From contig JAAYXZ010000068.1 of NCBI GenBank assembly GCA_012515635.1, forward strand, positions 1 to 11,081: a stretch of DNA of 11,081 nt. The letters run 5' to 3'. Made by a program: the position numbers and the translations under genes. Origin of the DNA: Elusimicrobiota bacterium (GTDB taxonomy: Bacteria; Ratteibacteria; UBA8468; B48-G9; JAFGKM01). The notes below the pieces were generated by a model. The model was given only the letters and a program-made list of their open reading frames with translations, searched no databases and was not told where the DNA came from. This document shows positions 5,596 to 11,081 of this stretch, in pieces (the first letter of the stretch is position 1; every line of letters starts with the position of its first letter).

Positions 5596-6601
5596 AGAAC
5601 TTTCAATAGAAGAGGTCTCCGTCCCTGTTCCTGAAATAAATGAAATTGTAATAAATGTCAAAAGTTGCGCTATATGCGGGACAGATGTGAAAGTTTTTCA
5701 TCATGGGCATAAGCATATTGTTTTCCCAAGGATTACAGGCCATGAAGTAAGCGGAGTTGTTAGCAGTGTAGGCAAAAATGTTGAGGAGTTTAAAGAGGGC
5801 GACCGTGTGGCTGTGGCGCCTGCTATCCCCTGCGGCAGATGTCTGTATTGCAGAAAGGGGTATCAGTCAATGTGTGATAACCTGAAAGCCATAGGGTATC
5901 ATTATGATGGCGGTTTCGCTGAGTATATGCGTGTTCCTGAGGACGCTGTAAGAAATGGATGTGTGAACAAAGTTCCGGATAATGTATCATTTGAAGAGGC
6001 GTCTCTGGCAGAACCGCTTGCCTGTGTTATTAACGGACAATTGCTTAGCCGTGTAAGGTTAGGTGATACTGTCTTGATTATAGGTTCGGGGCCTATCGGG
6101 TGTCTCCATGCGGAACTTGCCATAAATACGGGAGCGGCAAAGGTTATTCTTGCGGATATATCATCCGATAGGGTAAAGATGGCAGAGTTTACAGGCGCAA
6201 TGCTTGTAGATATGAGTAAAGAGGACATAAAAAAAGTGGTTATCGGACTGACTGGCGGACATAAAGCCGACAGGGTCATAGTCGCTGCCGGCGCTCCTCA
6301 GGCGCAGGAGGTTGCGCTGGAACTTGTTGCTAAACGGGGATCTGTCAATTATTTTGGCGGTTTGCCGAAGGAAAAGCCCTTCATAAACTTTAACAGCAAT
6401 CTTTTACACTATGACGAGTTTTTTGTTACAGGAACACATGGTTCAAGTCCTTTGCATAACAGAATAGCGCTGGATATTATCGCTTCAGGCAGGATAGATG
6501 TGAAAAAATATATCTCTTATAGGTATCCGCTTGACGAGATAAAGACGGGGCTGAAAAAAGCAGAAGATAAAGAGGGTATGAAGATAGTTGTTTTACCTTA
6601 A
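5546..6601 (+). CDS. Zinc-dependent medium-chain polyol/alcohol dehydrogenase
   Basis: This 351-residue protein is a medium-chain dehydrogenase of the sorbitol (L-iditol), butanediol and threonine dehydrogenase group. Catalytic zinc ligands are Cys44 (C-G-T-D), His66-Glu67 (G-H-E) and Glu156 (A-E-P-L-A-C). A structural zinc lobe is formed by Cys96, Cys99, Cys102 and Cys110. The Rossmann motif is I-G-S-G-P-I-G (179-185), and Asp204 at the end of the next strand predicts NAD rather than NADP. It should oxidise a secondary alcohol or polyol to a ketone; the substrate cannot be read from sequence. ATG 5546 has GAGG nine bases upstream (5533-5536), but family proteins usually begin at M-K-A-A, which is ATG 5567, so either start is possible. 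It overlaps the preceding gene by 50 (or 29) bases and precedes E1 alpha by 12. An acetoin/butanediol role is one reading, given the E1/E2 genes. Confidence 0.88.
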   Translation: MTMKELKMKAAVLKNPEELSIEEVSVPVPEINEIVINVKSCAICGTDVKVFHHGHKHIVFPRITGHEVSGVVSSVGKNVEEFKEGDRVAVAPAIPCGRCLYCRKGYQSMCDNLKAIGYHYDGGFAEYMRVPEDAVRNGCVNKVPDNVSFEEASLAEPLACVINGQLLSRVRLGDTVLIIGSGPIGCLHAELAINTGAAKVILADISSDRVKMAEFTGAMLVDMSKEDIKKVVIGLTGGHKADRVIVAAGAPQAQEVALELVAKRGSVNYFGGLPKEKPFINFNSNLLHYDEFFVTGTHGSSPLHNRIALDIIASGRIDVKKYISYRYPLDEIKTGLKKAEDKEGMKIVVLP

Positions 6602-6613
6602 CAAGGAGAAGAT

Positions 6614-7570
6614 ATGACGGATAAGGCGCTTGCTAAGAAACTGCTTCAGCAGTTAATGGAGATAAGAGAGTTCGAGGATAAAATAATGGACCTTCTTGCA
6701 AAAAACATAGCGGAGGGAGGGTCTCATTTATATGCAGGGATGGAGGCGGTGGCTGTAGGCGTGATGTCACAACTTGCATCTGACGACTACATAACAAGCA
6801 CCCACAGGGGGCATGGTCATGCCATAGCGAAAGATGGCGACCTTAATGCGCTTATGGCGGAGATTTTAGGCAAAAAGACAGGGGTGTGCAAAGGTAAGGG
6901 AGGGTCTCTTCATCTTGCGGACCTATCCAAAGGGAATTTAGGCGCTAATGGTATTGTGGCAGGCGGGCTTGGGATAGCGACAGGCGCGGGGCTTTCAATG
7001 AAATTACAAAAAAAAGATAATATCGTTGTATGCTTTTTTGGAGACGGGGCAACCAATAACGGTATCTTCTTTGAATGTCTTAATATGGCGGCTCTGTGGA
7101 AGTTGCCTGTAGTTTATGTCTGTGAAAACAACTGTTACGGGATGAGCGTCTCTGTTTGCAGGGCAAGCGCAGTAGAGGATATTTCTAAGAAAGCGCTTGC
7201 GTTCGGTATCCCGTCAGAGACGGTTGACGGACAGGATGTTCTTGCTGTAAGAGAAGCGGCAGGGAAGTGGATTGATTATGCAAGAAGCGGCAAGGGGCCG
7301 AGTTTTATCGTTGCCGACACATACAGATACTATGGGCACAGCAGAAGCGATCCAAGGGTTTATAGGACCAGAGAAGAAGAAAAGTTGTGGAGAGACAGGG
7401 ACCCTATAAAACTATTTTCAACCAAAATGATGGAACAGGGTATTTTAAAAGAGGCGGAGATTAAGGAGATTGAAGAGGTTGTTGCAAAAGAGATAAATGA
7501 AGCGGTTGAATACGCAATCAACAGTCCTTTCCCTGAACCTGAAGAGTTATATACAGATCTATACGTGTAA
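6614..7570 (+). CDS. 2-oxoacid (pyruvate/acetoin-type) dehydrogenase E1 component, alpha subunit
   Basis: The product is 318 residues, normal for an E1 alpha of the alpha2-beta2 type. The thiamine-diphosphate motif runs from G-D-G-A-T-N-N (143-149) to E-N-N (171-173). R-G-H-G-H (65-69) and C-K-G-K-G-G-S-L-H (92-100) are typical active-site segments. The conserved Y-Y-G-H-S-R-S-D-P loop (239-247) and Y-R-T-R-E-E segment are present. With the beta subunit it decarboxylates a 2-oxoacid, or cleaves acetoin, and passes the acyl unit to the lipoyl arm of E2. G-A-N-G-I-V-A-G-G (110-118) looks acetoin-type, while G-H-S-R-S-D-P looks pyruvate-type, so pdhA and acoA both remain possible. ATG 6614 has AAGGAG nearby and follows the alcohol dehydrogenase by 12 bases. 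All 12 arginines use AGA or AGG. Confidence 0.93.
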   Translation: MTDKALAKKLLQQLMEIREFEDKIMDLLAKNIAEGGSHLYAGMEAVAVGVMSQLASDDYITSTHRGHGHAIAKDGDLNALMAEILGKKTGVCKGKGGSLHLADLSKGNLGANGIVAGGLGIATGAGLSMKLQKKDNIVVCFFGDGATNNGIFFECLNMAALWKLPVVYVCENNCYGMSVSVCRASAVEDISKKALAFGIPSETVDGQDVLAVREAAGKWIDYARSGKGPSFIVADTYRYYGHSRSDPRVYRTREEEKLWRDRDPIKLFSTKMMEQGILKEAEIKEIEEVVAKEINEAVEYAINSPFPEPEELYTDLYV

Positions 7571-7581
7571 AAGGAGAACAG

Positions 7582-8559
7582 ATGAGGGAGATAACTTACA
7601 GAGAAGCGTTAAATGAGGCGCTTTTGGAGGAGATGGAGAAAGACCCGAATGTCTTTTTATTGGGGGAGGATATTGCCATATATGGCGGCGCATACGGAGT
7701 TACGGCAGGGTTATGGAAAAAATATGGCGATGAGAGGGTGCTTGATACTCCGATTTCGGAGAATGCGATTGTCGGCACAGGGCTTGGCGCTGCGCTTACA
7801 GGGATGAGACCTGTTGCCGAGATTATGTATATTGATTTTATAGGATTATGTCTGGAGCAATTGAACAACCAAGTGGCAAAGATAAGGTATATGTTCGGGG
7901 GGAAATGCACTGTGCCGCTTACCATAAGGACAGAAGGGGGAGCGGGGAGAACTTTGGGAGCGCATCATTCACAGAGTTTGGAGTCATGGTTGATACATAT
8001 CCCCGGCATAAAGGTTGTTATGCCTTCCACGCCTTATGATGCCAAAGGATTGCTTAAGGCGTCTATAAGAGAGAATAATCCTGTGGTCTTCATTGAACAT
8101 AAGATGTTGTATAACACAAAAGGACCGGTCTCGGATGAAGAGTATGTTCTTCCTATAGGTGTAGCGGATATTAAAAGAGAGGGGAAAGATGTTTCGCTTA
8201 TTACCTATTCACGTATGACGCTCTTCTGTTTGCAGGCGGCAGAGATTCTTGCAAAAGAGGGAATATCCGTAGAGGTTGTTGATTTGAGAACATTGCTTCC
8301 TATGGATACGGAGGCAATTATTAACACGGTAAAGAAGACCAATAAAGTTATCATAGTGGAGGAGGATTGTAAAACAGGCGGGACAGGGGCTGAAATAACG
8401 GCTCAGATTATGGAGAAGGCCTTTGACTACCTTGATGCTCCTGTTGTGAGAGTTGCCGGTGCCGATGTTCCTATGCCCAAAAGCCCGGTTCTTGAAAAAT
8501 TAGCTATTCCTGATACAGACAGTATATGTCAGGCAGTAAGAGAAATTTTAGCGAGGTGA
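7582..8559 (+). CDS. 2-oxoacid (pyruvate/acetoin-type) dehydrogenase E1 component, beta subunit
   Basis: This 325-residue protein is a full-length E1 beta. It begins with the family's I-T-Y-R-E-A-L-N-E-A-L. G-E-D-I-A-I-Y-G-G (28-36) follows, then D-T-P-I-S-E with Glu60, which activates the thiamine ring, and G-A-H-H-S-Q-S-L-E (126-134) with active-site histidines. The C-terminal transketolase domain has D-L-R-T-L-L-P-M-D (234-242) and E-E-D (260-262), and ends with G-A-D-V-P-M-P. It forms the heterotetramer with the E1 alpha gene 11 bases upstream. The ribosome site AAGGAG precedes ATG 7582. The residues do not separate pyruvate from acetoin or branched-chain substrates, although the D-V-P-M-P ending is usual for pyruvate and acetoin enzymes. 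Confidence 0.93.
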   Translation: MREITYREALNEALLEEMEKDPNVFLLGEDIAIYGGAYGVTAGLWKKYGDERVLDTPISENAIVGTGLGAALTGMRPVAEIMYIDFIGLCLEQLNNQVAKIRYMFGGKCTVPLTIRTEGGAGRTLGAHHSQSLESWLIHIPGIKVVMPSTPYDAKGLLKASIRENNPVVFIEHKMLYNTKGPVSDEEYVLPIGVADIKREGKDVSLITYSRMTLFCLQAAEILAKEGISVEVVDLRTLLPMDTEAIINTVKKTNKVIIVEEDCKTGGTGAEITAQIMEKAFDYLDAPVVRVAGADVPMPKSPVLEKLAIPDTDSICQAVREILAR

Positions 8560-8562
8560 AAT

Positions 8563-9771
8563 ATGTTGAAAGAGATTATAATGCCGATGTTAGGCGAGAC
8601 AATGGAAGAAGGGTATCTTGTCTCATGGAAGAAGAATGAAGGCGATAAGGTTGAAAAAGGAGATGTTCTGTTTGAGGTTATGAGTGATAAGACAAATTTT
8701 GAAGTTGAGGCGATGGACAATGGGTATCTGAGAAAGAAATTATATGAACCGTCTGATGACCCCATACCGATAACTACGGTTATAGGTTATATAACGGATA
8801 CTCCCGATGAACCGGTAAAAACAGAGAAACCGGTTGATACTGCGCAGAAGGCGGAAATTAAAACCGTATCGGAAGAAACAAAACCGATAGAAAAGAAGGT
8901 TGTTCCCGATACTGCGGGAAAAGATGAACAGGGCGTGTCAGGAAGAATTAAAGTAAGCCCTATAGCAAGAAGATTGGCGGAGGAGGCAGGCATAGATATT
9001 TTTTCGGTTAAGGGGTCTGGTCCTGACGGGAGGATTGAAAAGAAGGATGTGGAGGAGTATCTCTCCGGCAAAAAGGCGGATGCAAGCGCGGAATCTGCGG
9101 GAGAATATACCGTAAAGGAGTGGACACCTTTAAGAAGGATTATTGCAAAGCGGTTGAGTTATAGCAAAAGAGAGATACCCCACTACTATTTTGAAGGCAA
9201 GGTGGTTGTGGATAAGATAGCCAAGATTAAAGAAGCAAAGAAAGCGGAGGGTGTTAACCTTACCTATACGGATTTTCTTGTGTTTTTCACAGCACAAGCA
9301 ATTAAAGAATATCCGTTGATTAATGCCGCTTTAATAAATGATGAGATAAGGGTATATCCCTCTATTGATATAGGGTTGGCAGTATCTGTTGAAGAGGGGC
9401 TTGTAGTCCCTGTTATCAGAGACTGCGGCGCTAAAAATATCTCTGAGATATCAGCAGATATTAAACAGACGGCCGAAAAGGCGCGATTAAATAAACTTAC
9501 AGAAGAAGATATGAAGAATGCAAGGTTTGTGATATCCAATTTAGGGATGTATGGAGTGGAAAGTTTTCAACCTATTATAAGTCCGCCGGGGGTAGCGATT
9601 ATGGGAGTGGGTAAAATAGGGAAAGAAGTAATTGTAGTGGATGATAAACAGGTGATAGCGCCTGTTATGAGTATCTCTTTCTCGTTTGACCATAGAATTG
9701 TTGATGGCGCTTATGCGGGAATGTTTTATAAGAGATTCAAGGAGATAATAGAAAATCCTGTATTGGATTAG
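8563..9771 (+). CDS. Dihydrolipoamide acyltransferase (E2) of a 2-oxoacid dehydrogenase complex
   Basis: The 402 residues show the standard E2 layout. A single lipoyl domain (1-78) carries the lipoylation lysine Lys43 in M-S-D-K-T-N-F-E. A flexible linker rich in P, V, K, T and E (about 80-125) follows. The peripheral subunit-binding domain (about 129-167; S-P-I-A-R-R-L-A, then G-S-G-P-D-G-R-I) docks E1 or E3. The catalytic acyltransferase core (about 185-402) has His377 and Asp381 in F-D-H-R-I-V-D-G. It moves the acyl group from lipoamide to coenzyme A and forms the core of the complex. The start has GAGGTGA just upstream and lies 3 bases after E1 beta. No E3 gene follows, so dihydrolipoamide dehydrogenase must come from elsewhere in the genome. 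The acyl group is most likely acetyl, by the match of E1 type and the adjacent cysE, but this is inference. Confidence 0.93.
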   Translation: MLKEIIMPMLGETMEEGYLVSWKKNEGDKVEKGDVLFEVMSDKTNFEVEAMDNGYLRKKLYEPSDDPIPITTVIGYITDTPDEPVKTEKPVDTAQKAEIKTVSEETKPIEKKVVPDTAGKDEQGVSGRIKVSPIARRLAEEAGIDIFSVKGSGPDGRIEKKDVEEYLSGKKADASAESAGEYTVKEWTPLRRIIAKRLSYSKREIPHYYFEGKVVVDKIAKIKEAKKAEGVNLTYTDFLVFFTAQAIKEYPLINAALINDEIRVYPSIDIGLAVSVEEGLVVPVIRDCGAKNISEISADIKQTAEKARLNKLTEEDMKNARFVISNLGMYGVESFQPIISPPGVAIMGVGKIGKEVIVVDDKQVIAPVMSISFSFDHRIVDGAYAGMFYKRFKEIIENPVLD

Positions 9772-9774
9772 ATT

Positions 9775-10503
9775 ATGTTTAAGGGGATAAAAGAGGATAT
9801 AAGAACAGTATTTGAAAAAGACCCAGCAACAAGAAACACCTTTGAGGTTTTAACTTCATACCCGGGTATTCATGCCCTTTTTTTTCATAGAGCAGCGCAT
9901 TTTTTATGGAGGAAGGGAGAGAAAAGCATTGCGCGGCTCATATCCCATATAAGCAGGTTTTTAACAGGGATTGAAATCCATCCGGGGGCGACAATAGGAC
10001 GAAAGTTTTTTATAGACCACGGGATGGGAGTGGTTATAGGGGAGACAGCAGAGATAGGAGATGATGTGCTTCTTTATCAGGGAGTGGTTTTAGGCGGGAC
10101 ATCGGCAGAGAAGAGGAAGAGGCATCCCACTATAGGCAATAATGTTGTAATAGGCGCAGGCGCTGTAGTTCTCGGAGCGATAAAAATTGGGGATAATTCC
10201 AAGATAGGCGCCGGTTCGGTTGTAATCAATAATGTCCCCCCTTATTCAACGGTGGTCGGGGTTCCTGGCAGGGTTGTGGGAGAGCATAAGATAGAAAAGA
10301 CGGACCTTGACCATGCGAAACTGCCGGACCCTATAACAGGGATATTAAAGACAATATTAAAGGAACAGAGTAAACTTGCGGAGAAAATAAACGTCATAGA
10401 TAATATGGATAAAGTGTATAGCAGGATAGATGAGTATTTTGAAAAGAAAAAAGAAGAGATGAAAAAACAGTTTTCTGTTGAATCAAAGACAGAGGGGGAG
10501 TGA
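9775..10503 (+). CDS. cysE: Serine O-acetyltransferase
   Basis: This 242-residue enzyme transfers acetyl from acetyl-CoA to L-serine, the first step of cysteine synthesis. A short N-terminal helical region (1-63) is followed by a left-handed beta-helix of hexapeptide repeats (about 64-170; I-H-P-G-A-T-I-G, I-G-E-T-A-E-I-G, I-G-N-N-V-V-I-G, I-G-D-N-S-K-I-G). Asp81-His82 in F-I-D-H-G and His117 are the expected catalytic and substrate residues, and G-G-T (107-109) is the usual binding loop. D-L-D-H-A-K-L-P-D-P (177-186) is typical of this class. The tail from 187 is charged and probably coiled coil, and ends in G-E rather than the isoleucine that docks into cysteine synthase in E. coli. The start lies 3 bases after the E2 stop with no clear ribosome site, suggesting coupling. 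The stop overlaps the next start (TGATG). Confidence 0.93.
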   Translation: MFKGIKEDIRTVFEKDPATRNTFEVLTSYPGIHALFFHRAAHFLWRKGEKSIARLISHISRFLTGIEIHPGATIGRKFFIDHGMGVVIGETAEIGDDVLLYQGVVLGGTSAEKRKRHPTIGNNVVIGAGAVVLGAIKIGDNSKIGAGSVVINNVPPYSTVVGVPGRVVGEHKIEKTDLDHAKLPDPITGILKTILKEQSKLAEKINVIDNMDKVYSRIDEYFEKKKEEMKKQFSVESKTEGE

Positions 10504-11081
10504 TGTTGAATATAAAATACCTGTTTCTTCTGTTTGGAATGTTTTTGTGCGTATGTTTGCGCATTGAAGGGGCAACGCAGTATCACCATGTCAAACAGGG
10601 TGAGAATCTTTCTTCCATAGCAAGAAGATACGGAACCACTGTATATGAAATCAAGAGGTTAAACAATCTTAACTCGTCCCTCATTATGCCTAAACAGAAA
10701 CTCGTGGTTAAAATAACAAATGATACACAGCAGTCAGTAAAGACAAGCGCTGTGATAGGAGGTTATGAGACCATATCACATTTTGTGAAAAAAGGGGATA
10801 ACCTTGAAAAGATAAGTAAAAGATATGGGGTATCTGTAGCAAGTATCAAAAAAACAAATAACCTGAATGGCAGTATAATTAAAATCGGACAAACCCTTAA
10901 AATCAGTGTTCCCAAAAAGGAGAGTCCTATCCCTGAATTAGTAACCCCGCAACCTATTGTTGGCATATATACCGAAAAAGCGTATTACAAGATTAAAAAA
11001 GGGGATACATTGGAGTCGGTCGCTTCTCAGTATAATATTACGTCGGAGCAGTTGAAGGAAGCCAACCTTATGCTTGATAGC
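10503..11081 (+). CDS. Secreted multi-LysM protein (partial, runs off right edge)
   Basis: ATG 10503 overlaps the cysE stop as TGATG and has AGGGGGAG just upstream. The frame is open for 193 codons to the window end. Residues 1-24 form a signal peptide (M-L-N-I-K, then a hydrophobic core, with likely cleavage after E-G-A); the cysteines at 16 and 18 do not make a convincing lipobox. Three LysM domains follow, at about 27-71, 92-135 and 161-193+, each with the pattern of (V/I)-K-x-G-(E/D)-(N/T)-L, then (I/V)-A/S, then (L/I)-(K/R)-x-x-N-x-L. The third is cut by the edge. LysM domains bind the glycan of peptidoglycan, so the protein acts outside the cytoplasmic membrane. In similar proteins a peptidase M23, 3D or transglycosylase domain comes after the LysM repeats, but none can be seen here. 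Confidence 0.87.
   Translation, partial: MLNIKYLFLLFGMFLCVCLRIEGATQYHHVKQGENLSSIARRYGTTVYEIKRLNNLNSSLIMPKQKLVVKITNDTQQSVKTSAVIGGYETISHFVKKGDNLEKISKRYGVSVASIKKTNNLNGSIIKIGQTLKISVPKKESPIPELVTPQPIVGIYTEKAYYKIKKGDTLESVASQYNITSEQLKEANLMLDS

Noticed and set aside
5902..6279. 125-residue minus-strand ORF inside the alcohol dehydrogenase gene
   Set aside because: Ser/Pro/Thr-rich composition typical of antisense reading of a dehydrogenase fold; the + strand has all zinc and NAD motifs.
8810..8835. Repeated ACCGGT in the E2 gene
   Set aside because: It reflects the repetitive Pro-Val/Lys/Glu linker between lipoyl and binding domains, not a DNA-level element.

Overview
The window comes from a bacterium with about 40% G+C by eye. 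Coding is dense, intergenic gaps are short, and most genes have clear AGGAG-type ribosome sites. The presence of LysM and zinc-finger anti-sigma proteins fits a cell with a peptidoglycan wall. Arginine is mostly AGA/AGG (all 12 arginines of the E1 alpha gene) and coding strands are purine rich, a bias shared by some thermophiles and several uncultured candidate phyla. I cannot name the taxon from this sequence. No mobile element, CRISPR array, tRNA or rRNA was seen.

Layout. Bases 1-510 hold the 3' end of a DNA polymerase III delta subunit gene (holA, + strand) converging on rpsT (ribosomal protein S20, - strand), a common bacterial pairing. Bases 511-621 are a divergent intergenic region with a good sigma-70 promoter for rpsT. 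Bases 622-1612 encode an ECF sigma factor and its overlapping membrane-bound zinc-binding anti-sigma factor. They are closed by a strong intrinsic terminator (1614-1678).

From about 1774 to the right edge runs one co-directional set of nine genes that looks like a single operon, with gaps of 36 bp or less and several overlaps. In order: family X DNA polymerase with PHP domain (polX); an archaeal-style thymidylate synthase; a mannitol-1-phosphate dehydrogenase-family enzyme starting at CTG 4399; a zinc-dependent medium-chain polyol/alcohol dehydrogenase; E1 alpha, E1 beta and E2 of a 2-oxoacid (pyruvate or acetoin type) dehydrogenase complex; serine O-acetyltransferase (cysE); and a secreted triple-LysM protein cut by the window edge.

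How they may work together (inference). polX and thymidylate synthase share an ATGA junction, linking thymidylate supply to base-excision repair. The two dehydrogenases and E1/E2 would oxidise a polyol or alcohol and then a 2-oxoacid to acyl-CoA and NADH. cysE, 3 bp after E2, consumes acetyl-CoA to make O-acetylserine. No E3 (dihydrolipoamide dehydrogenase) gene is present. The least expected items are the archaeal-type thymidylate synthase, the CTG start, and a perfect 26-bp palindrome followed by a T-rich stretch inside the mannitol-dehydrogenase-family gene.
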